DNA from: Rhabdophis nuchalis
Lineage: Eukaryota > Chordata > Lepidosauria > Squamata > Natricidae
Assembly: GCA_039707465.1 (NCBI GenBank)
Contig: CM077645.1
Location: 58,653,850 to 58,717,849, forward strand
Direction: 5' to 3'
Length of the DNA: 64,000 bases
Under the pieces are notes generated by a model. That model worked only from the letters and a program-made list of their open reading frames with translations, had not been told where the DNA came from and searched no databases. Positions 10,457-21,600 of this stretch are shown here, piece by piece. Position 1 is the stretch's first letter. Each line of letters begins with the position of its first letter. Both the position numbers and the translations under genes were made by a program.

Positions 10457-10909
10457 ATAAATTGGAATCATGCAAAGAATCTCTTGTTCTAGAAGGAACT
10501 GAGAATTCAAGAATTCTCAGTTGAGTTGAATTAGGGAATTCAGTTTCACCCAGGCTCAAAGTTGAGAATTCCCACAGATCCCAAAGCCCAATGCCACTCA
10601 GTCTTGTTTCAGCCTAACTGAAATCTGTACTTTTCCATCTCTTATTCTGACTTCCCCATCAACCATAGTTTCCAGACAGAGTAAAAGGTCTTTGAAACAT
10701 CACTGGTTAGCCTACAATAGAGATGTACAATTAGGTATCATTAACATATTGATTTTACATAGGGGCAGAGACAAAGTTACAGATGAACTCTGTAAAGTAG
10801 GGGTCTTGAGTTAGCTCTCTTGTGCTCTACCAACATTGTCTGGAAAAGGCTGCCGAGAAAGGAGAACCACCATAACACTATGATTACCACTCTTAAACTT
10901 CAAAGGATA

Positions 10910-11025
10910 TAGTAATAGCAATAGCCCTTAGACTTATATACCAATTCATAGTGCTTTACAGCACTCTCTAAAGCAGTTTACAGAATCAGCATATTGTCCC
11001 CAATATTCTGGGCAGAATTATAGTA
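10910..11025 (-). mobile_element. Partial copy of the 2551-2796 SINE family
   Basis: Contains the reverse complement of that SINE's 3' half: 'tagcaatagcccttagactt', 'gctttacagcactctctaaa', 'agtttacagaatcagcatat'. The tRNA-like head is missing, so this is a truncated copy. Confidence 0.75.
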
Positions 11026-11837
11026 TTATATTATTAATTCAGCATATACCCCCCAAAAAATCCCCCAAAAGGCCTGATTCCTGTAGACTTCTACTGCAAA
11101 TCTATATTTCTGGTCATACTGACAATTATAAACATTTGACAAATCTAGTATGATGTTTTGTCTAAGTAAAGTTTTCATTCTAATAAATTCTTACAAAGTT
11201 GTTCTGTTTTAGTATACCCTTGACATGTTGAGGCCTTAAATAAAAAGATTCCCAAGATGCAAAATCCAATCCAGTATTTGTTTTTTTATTCTTTCATTAC
11301 GATTTCTCACTTATTTGTACACAATTTGTATATAACCTATATACAAGATTTAAATGGTTTTAATCTGTGTTTCATATAGGATATACTGCATTCCTCTAAA
11401 ATACAACTATTCTTATATATACATTCTGGGGTAAACTTATGGAAAGTAAGAATGGAAATGGCTTTTCTTTTTTTCAAGGACTCCTGAATTCAAAAAATTC
11501 TATGAAGATATGCCAAGGAATACAAGACAGCTTGCAGCATAAACAGGTTAGAAGAAAGGATTGTGTAGGAGTTAAAGCAAATGTTTTCATAGGGAGAAAT
11601 AGAAGTCAGAATGGCTTTGCATCTATAATTAAAATTTAACTCATTAAAGTTTCACACATTTCATCTGTTGGATATCAAAAGAAACGAAGAATTTTTGTAC
11701 ATTGAAGAAGAAAGAAAAAGAAATTAACATATAGCATGTCATAAAACATAATATAAAATTGAAAAGAATACATGGCTCTTTAATTAATCCACAAAATAAG
11801 TTCCAGACAGAGATTCAGGGAAGCAAGTTAAACAAGA
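11026..11837. other. Unique AT-rich sequence
   Basis: No gene or repeat recognised. Confidence 0.5.
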
Positions 11838-11975
11838 TTTTGCTTTGCTTTGCTTTGCTTTGCTTTGCTTTGCTTTGCTTTGCTTTGCTTTGCTTTGCTT
11901 TGCTTTGCTTTGCTTTGCTTTGCTTTGCTTTGCTTTGCTTTGCTTTGCTTTGCTTTGCTTTGCTTTGCTTTGCTT
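11838..11975. repeat. (TTTGC)n pentanucleotide array
   Basis: About 27 perfect or near-perfect units. Because a five-base unit read in any frame gives a repeating pentapeptide without stops, several overlapping open frames (CFALL and KQSKA repeats) cross it on both strands. These are artefacts, not genes. Confidence 0.97.
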
Positions 11976-13294
11976 CCATTTTACCAGTGTTATGTGACAG
12001 CTGTGCAGAACAGCTGTGTGACTTGGCTGTTTTAAGGGTGGTTGGCAGCTGCTATACAGATGTCTTTGTGAGCCCCAAAGCATTTTCCCCAAATTATTTC
12101 TGAGGTCCTGCATGATCTTTGGAATAAAATGTGCTTTGAACTTTTAAATAAATTGTGCTTTGCACTTCAAACTAACATTTTCCTTCCACATTGGTGTCAT
12201 TCCACCAAGCATGCATGCATACATGCATGCATGGACACACCAATTAATTCAGTCCCTCCCCCCCACATGTGGTCACTTTTGTCCAGTAAAAGTTGTTCAT
12301 TCTCAAGATTAATTGAGGATCTTTCCAGTGGGGGTAGTGAAGTGACACCCCACTCCCAGCTACAGGTATTGTGCCAAAAGACAGCTGGATACGATCTGGA
12401 TCCATAATAGCAATGGATTTATTTCTGGATTAAAGAAATATCTTGATATTTCCCTTATGCACTCTAGACATCGGCGGGGGAGGGGGGGAGATAGTGAGTT
12501 GGCAGAAACTAATATGTTTGTGGTCACTTACAATCAGCATTGCCATTCTCTGACCCAATAATGCTGCCTTTCACAGACTTAAATTTTAACGAAATCTCAT
12601 ATTTTTCACCACATTGGAATTTAGTTTGTTGTTGTTGTTGTCATTGTTGTCGTCGTCATCATCATCATTTTCAGAATGAAAAATCTCCAGAACTGTAATT
12701 CCAGCACTTTATGGGCAAATTACTCTTTGATCTGTTTGAAAAGAAAGAAGATTGCATGTTTCCAGCTTTGTACATTCTTTATTTTCTGAAATATACAACA
12801 AAAGGATTGCATGTAGTATTATTGCTAAAAAGTTTTTAAATGCTAAGAGTTCGAATGAATTTGATGTAAAGAAAGACTTTGAAATACAATGAAGTTAATT
12901 AGAAAGAACCTCTCACATGGGAAAAATTATCCGCTTACATTCCGAGTTGATAAGAAGACTTGGAAGATTGATCATTAGAGAGCGCCATATGGCAATTTTA
13001 AAGGAAGCATTTGATACCTGGGTCCAAGAAATGCTTGAGTTATTTATGCTGGAACCAAAATCTTTTATTAAGAGTACAAATTTCTTCTAATTTAACTGAA
13101 ATGGACTTTAAGGAGCACTTGAAATAATAATTTATACTTATAATAAAAATATTAGATTTACAAATGGAATTGGATGATTATTTAAAAACTGAAAAAGACA
13201 TACAAATGATGTCTTTTAAATTAACATTTAATTTAATTTAAATGTTAATTCAATTAACATTTAAGATTATTAAACAATACTCTTTTAAATTAAA
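11976..13294. other. Mostly unique sequence with minor simple repeats
   Basis: Holds a short CATG-rich run (about 12208-12235) and a (GTT)n/(GTC)/(ATC)n run at 12628-12669. No gene is supported. Confidence 0.55.
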
Positions 13295-13625
13295 ACTCCT
13301 TAGACTGCAAGGATATCAAATCAGTCAATCCTAAAAGAAATCAACCCTGACTGTTCTTTGGAAGAACAGATACTGAAGCTGAAGCTCAAATGCATTGGTG
13401 ACCTAATAAGAAGAGAGAACTCATTGGAAAAAACTCTAATGTTTTTGAAAGTTTGAACGTAAAAGGAGAACGTTGGGATGGTTAGATATATGTGTTGTTG
13501 TCATCAACACAATGAACATGAATTTGGGCAAACTCCAGGGGACAGGGGAGAGCAGGGGAGCCTGGTATGCTATGAGCCATGAGGTTGTGAAGAGTCAGAC
13601 ACAATGTAACACTGAACAACAACAA
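13295..13625 (+). mobile_element. Bov-B (RTE clade) LINE 3' end fragment
   Basis: Matches the order of sequence I know from squamate and ruminant Bov-B 3' ends: 'caatcctaaaagaaatcaac', 'gaagctgaagctcaaatgca', 'aacatgaatttgggcaaact', 'gagcctggtatgctatgagc', and 'gaagagtcagacacaatgta' followed by a CAACAA-type tail. It is 5' truncated, with stops and indels. Bov-B is known for horizontal transfer among vertebrates. Confidence 0.85.
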
Positions 13626-13726
13626 TCTCTGATTATGTTTAATGATTATCTTGGCTGAATAGATTTATTTTTGGAGATGTTCAGTTGAGTGTAATAGGTT
13701 GTTTTGTTATTAATATCTACTCTTTG

Positions 13727-13905
13727 CAGTGGTGGGTTTCTGCAGCCTCGCATCTACTCGCGAGAGCCGGCTGGTGAAATTTAGAGAACCGGTGAGAGGG
13801 GGTTCCACCGGCATACCTGGAAGTAAATCTGGCCCGCCGCTGCCAGGGACCCAACGGGAAGGAAAGGAAAGGAAGGAAGAAAGAAAGAAAGAAAGAAAGA
13901 TCCTG
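13727..13905 (+). mobile_element. Left half of a hAT-type MITE with (GAAA)n
   Basis: Begins 'cagtggtgggtttctgcagc' and follows the complete copy at 48049-48491 ('ggtgaaatttagagaaccgg', 'gagggggttccaccgg', then GGAAAGG and GAAA repeats). The right half and the right TIR are absent: unrelated sequence starts after the (GAAA)n. Frames across it are not coding. Confidence 0.8.
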
Positions 13906-15463
13906 TCTTCCAGTCTCTCTGTAAACGTGATACAGTATTTGTAACGTGAGTCCAGGCTTGCAGCCAAGGAGATAGTGGCAAGCAGCCAAGCTTGTGTGTG
14001 TCCATCTGTGGGGCAGAACACTTACATACATATATATGAAAATAATATATATATAATGTTTTCAGGTGATCATTGTAATCATCATCACCACAACCCGTAG
14101 CACTACCATTAGCTTTCACACATAAGCACAATGCTTGTACTTTGAAATTAAGTCCAAGTTTATATTGCATGTAAGTAATGTTGTATTGACATATCTTGCA
14201 ATTTTTTAACCCCTGTAAAGGGGGTTCTTGGTTTATTGCCTTTTTTTCTCAGTGATGTTTTTGAACTTACTTTAATATTGGAAATAGTGGAGAGTGCTGT
14301 TGCTACGGTATTTCTTTTCTATTTCACGTTTGTCCATCACTCTGAAGCCTTTTCAGTCTGAAAAAAGGCATTTGACAGGCATTCTTTTATTGGGATTTTC
14401 CTGAAGTGTAGGAAGACAAGGAGGATGCAGACTTCCAGAGACATAACTGTACAATGCAAGGTAGAGCCTTCACTCATACCACCTCTCACCTTTTCAAAGC
14501 ATTGGAGCAGCAAATGCCACTGGATAGAAGATCCTTCTGCCAAGATTGCTAACAAAATTAAGCAGCACTGGGTCTTCTAAGCATGCATATGAATGCCCGG
14601 AAGACCAAAAATAAGAGCCTTGAAGTGTTTCTACTATTTTCAAACAGTAGATTCTGAAGATCACTTCACAAAGTACATTTCTGAATTATTTGTGCATTCT
14701 TATTTAATAGGGAAGTGAACACTCTACCTTATTCATTAGAAGTCCATAAAAAATCCTTTTTTCCTTGAAAGAGATTGTTCCATGTACAATGTATCTATTA
14801 TATACTTTTTTAGCAATCCTCTAATCCTAACCACAAAGTTCCAGATTTATGTTTAAAATTGCAAGAATATGCAGTGGGTTTGTGAACAGTAACAGTCAAA
14901 TTGAGCTATGGGTCATTCTGACTTGCAAAATGTGTGCAATATCTAATTTCATCCCTTAAAAATAGATAAATTTATACCAAATATTATATCTTAAACTATG
15001 CAATAATATCTGATTTCTCTATTTTATAGCCTTTATGAAGGGTTTAAAACGGGTTTTAAATAATTTCAGTGCGAAACAATAATGAAAGGTATCTAGGAAC
15101 ATGTGATATATTTCTTCTCTCAAGAATATATATTACATTTGCTTAGGTGAGCCCAGTAATTAAGCAAGCTAAAATGAGTAAGGCTAAAAATGGTTTGGCA
15201 CAGTCTCATTATTATCCCAATAATGAACAAGTTACTTTAAAAATTGATAATTCTTTTTTTTCTGTTAGCATTCTTCCCTGACTATATATGATTTAATATA
15301 AGCTATTCAATCAGCAACACTTGTACATGTACCTTAAAACCTTAAATTCTTATACTATCCCATTTTCCTTGTCTAATGCCTTCCTGAAATAATTTGGAAT
15401 AATGGTTAAGAATAATCCCATGACCTTTTTTTTAGTTCAAAGGCCTCAATATAAAGGCTGAAT
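13906..15463. other. Unique AT-rich sequence
   Basis: No gene, RNA or classified repeat seen. Confidence 0.5.
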
Positions 15464-15860
15464 ATAGGTAGTCTTTGACTTAGAACCCAATTGAGCCCAA
15501 AATTTCTATTGCTATTCTATTTCTATGAGTTTAATTTGTTAAGTGAGTTCTTTTCCCATTTTATTACCTTTCTTGTCACAGTCATTAAATCAATCACTGC
15601 AGTTATTAAGTTAATAACATGGTTGTTAAGTAATCTGGTTTCCCCATGGACTTTGCTTGACAAAAAGTTACAAAAGGTGATCACTGCAACCGTCATAAAT
15701 ATGAGACAGTTGCCAAGTGTTTGAATTTTGATCAAATGACTATCAGGACACTGCAATGGTTATAAGGATGAAAAGTGGTTATAAATCACATTTTTCAGTG
15801 CCTTTGTAGCTTTTAACAGTCACTAAATGAACTGTTGTAAGTTGAGGAATATCTGTATAT
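15464..15860. mobile_element. hAT-like MITE, 'tagtcctcgactta' family
   Basis: Left end 'taggtagtctttgacttaga' is inverted at the right end ('gtaagttgaggaatatctg'). The internal order matches 4718-5078 ('gcccaaaatttct', 'ggtttccccatggactttgc', 'gatcactgcaacc', 'ttgatcaaatgac'). No clear TSD remains. Two 77-codon open frames lie here on opposite strands, and neither is likely to be a gene. Confidence 0.7.
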
Positions 15861-17559
15861 TCTTACACTGTGAAATATAAATAAATTATTTTCTGTTTTG
15901 CACAAAATTTGTATTGTGCACTTTTATCAGTCAGAGAGCACACATACAAATATATCTCTCTGTGTGCGTTTGTGTGTGCATATACATAGATAAAGAGAAT
16001 CCATTTATGTTTTATAAATAATTATATTAAATGACATCCAGTATTTAGAGTATCTATGTATTGCCACCTCGTTTTTTTCTGCTCATGGAATTATTTTTAC
16101 TTGTAAGAAATGGAAAATAAATCTATTATCTTTTCTGTCCACTTCTTGTGGCCTCCGTAGGAAGAAGACAGATAAATAAACCTACAAATCATTATAATTC
16201 ACTCCATGATAGTAAATGAAAAATAAGCAAGAATCAACTTAAAAACGTGCTTTTGGTTATGCATTTAGTTAGTTGATGGTTACGCAGTTTACACAATATG
16301 AGGTTTTACTTTGCTTATTAAAAAGAATGGACAAAGAGTCATGTGTTTAATATATGTGAAAGAGATCACATGCTACATTTCAATCTTTTCTTGTAAGTTT
16401 ACTTGGGTTTTACAGTGCTCAGTGTGGTGCTTCTTACTGATCCCTGTTGAAGTGATATCATCCTTAAACTCCTTATACCAGTCTCCTTTTTCCTAACTAA
16501 AATAAGCACTCCAAGAAATGTGAAGAGCAATCATGTGTTTTTCATCACTTACTAATGGGTGCATGAAACAATGAAGATGGATGTGTGTGTGGTGGTGGTA
16601 CTCTTCATATTTTATATAAAATCAAGATCCTCACTCCCACGTGAATTCTTGATGTAAGTACAATGACTTTATTATTGGCTTAATTAATGCATTGTTCATT
16701 GACTAACACTCATGGAATTGAAAGAATCTTCACAATTGCCAAAAGAGAGGCAGAGGAAGAAACAGAATTATGTACAAAAAGAAGCCCACACATCTTCTGC
16801 TAAGGAATATCGCTTAATAGCTTTATTGTTTTTGCAGGCAAACACCAACATCAGACGTTGAAAAGGTCACTGTAGGTCGTAAACAACCAGCTTCTCTTCC
16901 CACAAATTCCGTATGTCTTCACCACTTGGTTGATACAGAAATGAACATATCATTTTATAATGCTGTATGCATCCATTATCAAGTGATGGCAAATCAAGTA
17001 GTTTTTCCAAAGTAAATTCTGTTAAATAAAAACAAATATTGGTGTTGCACAATGCATATGCTTCTTATGTATGTTTACCAAGATATGAACCACATTTGTT
17101 TAATTATGCAAATCATTTTGTAATATTTTATTCTGATAGAAGTTGAACTTGCTAACTCTAGGATTTGTTGTTGTTTTCAAGAAAATTTATTTGCTAAAAC
17201 AACTTTTTCTGCAACTTGTAGGGGGGGAAATAAGCAAGGCTAAAACATACAAATGCAGTATCAACTGGTATGTAATAATTCCAGGATTTGTATTTTTAAT
17301 TATTACTTGTATCCAAATTTCAGTTCTCCAAGTCTTAAAAGCAGCAGCAGAAAGATACATGTCTTAATTAATTTCCTTAATGAAAGGTTTCTAACTTCCC
17401 AAACCATCAATCATTTTGCCTGAGGACAATTAAGCTATCTGGAATTTATTCTATGCCTTGGAAGTGAAGGGAAAAGTGATGAACATTTCTAGAATGACTG
17501 ACAAAAATATTCAAAGTGTGAATCCAATACTAATAACCCTCCAGCTTTCTTGACAAAAT
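15861..17559. other. Unique AT-rich sequence
   Basis: A short TG-rich run near 15960-15980. No gene or classified repeat. Confidence 0.5.
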
Positions 17560-17712
17560 TTTAAAATGGTTTCCCATTGCCATTTTCCTAGGGCTGAAAG
17601 AGACTGATTGACCAAGGTCATCCAGCTAGCTTTGTGCCTAAGGTGAGACTAGAACTCACTGTCTCCTGGTTTCTATCCTGGTGTCTTAACCATTACACCA
17701 AAGAGGCTCTCA
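17560..17712 (-). mobile_element. MIR-like (CORE-SINE type) element
   Basis: Shows 'gaccaaggtcatccagctag', 'gtgcctaaggtgagactaga', 'ctcactgtctcctgg' and 'cttaaccattacaccaaa', the same order as 52680-52862 and 60890-61045. On the minus strand it starts with a tRNA-like head (a tRNA-type A-box region around 'gtaatggttaag'). Confidence 0.7.
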
Positions 17713-17949
17713 GCACTTACGAACTCTTAATGTCTTTTCACATAGGGGCACTGTTGTTAGGCTCTTCTTAGGGCAACAGTTGGCATTAATCTGACACTGT
17801 AGACCAGGAGTCCCCAACCTTTTTTGCACCAGGGACCAGTTTCATTTTAAAGAAAATTCTGCAGACCGGCTGGCCTAGAGGAGGAGGGGGAGGGGGAACA
17901 GTCAGCGTATGTGCACGTGGGGGGGGGGAGTCGGCTCACTTGGCCGTCT

Positions 17950-18158
17950 AGGGCAGTGGTGAGCAAACTTATTAGTTAATAGAGCCAAATATCAACAGTA
18001 CCACTACTGAAATTTCTTTTAAGAGCCAAAAGGTGTGGCCTTTTTTGTGGGAGTGGCTCAGTTGTCATGTGACCCGTGGCCAACTTGGAAAATGTGGTGA
18101 AACTCACTTAATAGTCTTGCTTAGCAACCAAAATTTTGGGCTCAATTGTGGTCATAAG

Positions 18159-18185
<27 letters not shown>
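17950..18185. mobile_element. Remnant matching the right half of the 48049-48491 MITE family
   Basis: 18030-18185 is the reverse complement of the right half of that MITE ('gccttttttgtgggagtgg', 'gtcatgtgac', 'ttttgggctcaattgtggtc', then (CTTT)n). A hAT-style end 'cagtggtgagcaaactt' lies at 17956. It is a truncated layer inside the larger hAT element. Confidence 0.6.
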
Positions 18186-18190
<5 letters not shown>

Positions 18191-18254
18191 TGGCTGGTCT
18201 TTGGTCTTCTGAAGATGGTAAAAATGGATTTATGGGCACTCATTATATATAAAG

Positions 18255-18259
18255 GCAGC
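18255..18259. repeat. Target-site duplication (left) of gypsy element
   Basis: gcagc directly precedes the 5' LTR and recurs right after the 3' LTR at 23254-23258. A 5-bp duplication is normal for Ty3/gypsy integration. Confidence 0.93.
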
Positions 18260-18433
18260 TGTTGAGTCCCCAAGCCTATGTCCCAGACAACTCGTCTGGT
18301 AACCTATGAGTCACCGCATTCCGGAGCTGAGCCAGCAGCTGCAGTGATTAACAGAGACAAGCTGTCTGGAATCTGTCTGGAAAGGAGTTACAATGTTGCA
18401 ACTGCTTGCTAGGAGTTTCCTGCCTGGTAACTC

Positions 18434-18441
18434 TATATAAG
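18434..18441 (+). promoter_or_regulatory. TATA box in 5' LTR
   Basis: tatataag lies 65 bases before the AATAAA in the same LTR. This TATA then poly(A)-signal spacing fits a U3-R junction between them, with transcription starting about 25-30 bases downstream. The identical motif is at 23130-23137 in the 3' LTR. Confidence 0.75.
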
Positions 18442-18498
18442 AGGTTGCCAGAGAAGAAACCTTGCCAGTTGAATCTTGTGTGTGTTGTAAATAGTGTG

Positions 18499-18504
18499 AA
18501 TAAA
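18499..18504 (+). terminator. Polyadenylation signal in 5' LTR
   Basis: aataaa, followed by T/G-rich sequence (cctgttgttttg). The 3' LTR copy at 23195-23200 would end the genomic transcript. This one must be bypassed during transcription. Confidence 0.7.
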
Positions 18505-18558
18505 CGTTCCTGTTGTTTTGACCATGCCTGAGTCGGAATCCTTTGTCTGATCTAACAC

Positions 18559-18578
18559 TGGCGACGAAGGTGGGATTC
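18559..18578 (+). promoter_or_regulatory. Primer-binding site, serine tRNA(GCT) type
   Basis: tggcgacgaaggtgggattc starts one base after the LTR. Its complement ends in ...GTCGCCA, that is, a tRNA 3' end with CCA. It matches over 20 bases what I recall of the 3' end of vertebrate tRNA-Ser(GCT) variants. This is where minus-strand cDNA synthesis would be primed. The tRNA match is from memory and needs a tRNA database check. Confidence 0.8.
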
Positions 18579-18648
18579 AGGCCGTGGCCTTAGAACGCAA
18601 CGGGTAACGAATACTTCAACAACAGAGCGCAGCGTGACGCACAGCCTC

Positions 18649-18655
18649 ACCATGG
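18649..18655 (+). promoter_or_regulatory. Strong Kozak context of the gag-pol start
   Basis: accATGg: A at -3 and G at +4. An in-frame GTG at 18634 opens the reading frame earlier, but the first in-frame ATG is 18652 and has near-ideal context, so that start was chosen. Confidence 0.8.
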
Positions 18656-21600
18656 CTACGGCGACAATGCCTCCGTTTGCACCGTTCGACCCGATGAAGG
18701 AACAATGGGCTTCCTTCTTAGCCCGGTTCGAGTGCTTCTTGATAGCCAGCGACTACGGCGAACTCGCGCCTGCCAGGAAGCTGAGCCTATTCCTCCAGTG
18801 CGGCGGCCCTGAATTGTTTGCTACCGCCCGAACCATAGCAGCACCCGCAGCGGTGCACGAAGTGCCGTGGGACGATCTCCTGGGCCGCCTGAGAGCACAC
18901 TACGCGCCGGCGCCTTCCCGCATAGCGCATCGCTATGCATTCAGGCAATGTGTGCAACAGCCGCAACAGTCGGTAGCCGAGTTCCTGCAGAAATTGAGAG
19001 CGACCGCAATCCCCTGCGAGTTCCCTGCTGGCTTCCTGGAGGAATCCTTACTGGAGCAGTTTGTATGCGGCGTAAGAGACATCCGCCTAAAGCGCCGCTT
19101 GCTTTCAAAAACTGTCCTGACTCTCGAGCAAGCGGTGGAAGAAGCACGTGCGACAGAATTGTCGGAGATCTCCACATCCGACATGGGCCGCGCGCGCCCT
19201 CCTCTTTTCCCCACTCCGCGAGCGTGTCTGGTAGACGAAATAGCGCCGCTGGATGAGCTGGAGGAGGATGACCGTGGGGACTGCATGAGGGTGACCGGGC
19301 GCGTGCCGAATCGCGCATTCACACCGCAGCAGAAGTCCGGGAACTGCCTAGGCTGCGGAGGGGCCCACCAGAGACCAGAGTGCCCATTCAAGGCATCGGT
19401 GTGCCGCAGATGTGGCAGGAAAGGACACCTAGCAGCTGTGTGCCGTGCTGCCGCTCCAGCGACAACGCCAGCTGCCGCCTCCAGAACCGTTCCACCAGGA
19501 CAACGAGGGTCGCAGAAGCGTTCAGGACGCTACCAGCCACAGCCGACCGACTGCTTCGCACTGGCGGAGATGCCCCCAGCTCTAAGCTACGACCAGGCAG
19601 AGAGTAGGAGACTGTCAACAGTGGTTTGCTTAGAGGGGGTGGGGGTAAAAATGGAAATAGATTCAGGGTCCTCTAGATCACTCATGTCCTGGGCGCATTT
19701 AGTTAAGCTTTGCCCCAAGCTCAGGAAGCGGGATCTCGGCCCCATGGCGACGATCCTGAAAGATTACCAGGGCTCACAAATTCCCATTCTAGGTCTGCAC
19801 AGAGTGAGAGTAGACTACGGCCCCTTCCACGGATCCCTTCCCATCCTGGTAGTGGCCAAACCCCTAGCTGCCTTGATCGGATTGGACTGGTTTCCAGCCT
19901 TGGGACTGTCAGTCCAAGGAGTACACAGCGTGCCAGCCAGTTCGCCGGTAGACGAAGTAATCAGAGAGTTCAACGACGTCTTTGATGGCAGCTTAGGAAC
20001 GTACAAAGGCACTCCAGTTTCCCTAAATTTGGACCCCCAGGTTGCTCCAGTCCGCTTGAAGGCCCGCAGGCTGCCGTTCGCGCTGAAGCCCAAGGTTGAA
20101 GCGGAATTGGATCGATTGGTGGCGCAGGGCGTGCTCGAACCCGTCGATCAGGCGAAATGGGAGACCCCAATTGTGGTCCCCATTAAGCCCGACGGGTCCG
20201 TGAGGATCTGCGCCGACTATAAGTCGACGATCAACCTCGGGCTTCAGGCGAACCCATACCCGGTTCCGGTGGTGCAAGACCTACTCCACTCATTGGGACG
20301 AGGTCGAGTGTTCGCGAAACTGGATATGGCGCAGGCCTACCAACAGCTCCCAGTGGATGACGAGGCTGTGGAAGCGCAGACCATCGTGACCCACCGTGGG
20401 GCTTTCCGCTGTCGCCGTCTCCAATTCGGCATGTCCATAGCCCCGGGGATCTTCCAGAGCCTCATGGAGCGACTGCTCCATGGGCTCCCTGGCGTTGTAC
20501 CGTATTTTGACGACGTCCTGATTGCTGCTTCCAGCATATCAGAACTCGCCAAAACGTTACGGAAGGTCCTCAGAGTTTTCAGGGGCGCGGGTTTAAAGTT
20601 GAAACGCAGCAAATGTACGTTTGCTGCGCCTAGGGTGGAATTCCTGGGTTTCATGATTGACGCCCAAGGAATTCACCCAACCCCCTCCAAGGTCGAGGCC
20701 ATCCAAAAGGCCCCCACTCCTGCCTCCAAAACGGAGCTGCAGGCATTCCTCGGCCTTTTGAATTTCTACGCGCCGTTTATTCCCCATAAGGCGTCGCTAG
20801 CCGAGCCGCTGCATCGGTTGCTCGACCGATCCGCGGCCTGGCACTGGGGCAGCCGCGAAGCACACGCGTTCGCGGCTGTCAAAGCCATGCTCACGTCAGA
20901 TGCGGTACTAGTCCAGTACCATGACAGGCTTCCTCTGACGCTTGCGTGCGATGCCTCCCCTTTTGGCCTGGGGGCTGTCCTTAGCCACGTCTTTCCAGAC
21001 GGCTCGGAAGCCCCCATTGCTTTTTACTCCCGGACAATGTCTCAAACGGAGAGAAACTACAGCCAAATCGACAAGGAGGCTTTGGCTGTAGTGTCCGGGA
21101 TTAAGAAGTTCCACAATTACCTCTATGGGCGGACCTTTTCTGTTGTCACGGACCATAAGCCGCTCCTTGGGCTATTGACCGGTGACCGTCCGACACCCCC
21201 CATCCTGTCGCCCAGGATGACCCGCTGGACGGAATTCCTGGCAGCGTATGACTATACGCTGCTATACCGTCCTGGCAAGCAGATAGGGCATGCTGATGCC
21301 CTAAGCCGCTGCCCTCTCCCGGGGCCGGATCCGGCCCCTGTGCCTGCTCTCTCTGTCCTGATGGTCGCGGAGTCGGACTTGCCCCTGTCCTCTTCCGCCG
21401 TTGCCGCTCACACCAGCGCAGACCCCGTCCTCGCCCAGGTCTGCCGATGGGTGCTGAGGGGCTGGCCTTCGGGCAGTGTGGCTGAAAACTTTCGGCCTTA
21501 CAAGTCACGCCAGCTGGAGCTCTCGCTCCATTGCGGGTGCTTGTGTTGGGGAGATCGGGTCATCGTCCCTTCCCCTCTCCGGCACATGGTTCTTCAGTCG

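Larger units (their letters stand above)
18260..18557 (+). mobile_element. 5' LTR of intact Ty3/gypsy retrotransposon
   Basis: 298 bp, starting tgttgag and ending ctaaca (TG...CA termini, TGTT/AACA inverted). It matches the 3' LTR at every base except 18326 (g here, a at 23022). It holds a TATA box at 18434-18441 and an AATAAA at 18499-18504. One difference in 298 bp means a very recent insertion, since LTRs are identical at integration. Confidence 0.97.

Noticed and set aside
10499..10520. 22-bp palindrome ctgagaattc-aa-gaattctcag
   Set aside because: Real but short, in AT-rich DNA next to a LINE tail; no context suggests a function.
11759..12113. 114- and 109-codon ORFs
   Set aside because: Products of the (TTTGC)n array.
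18634..18651. Upstream GTG as start of the gypsy protein
   Set aside because: The frame is open there, but the codon is GTG. The first in-frame ATG (18652) has a strong Kozak context.
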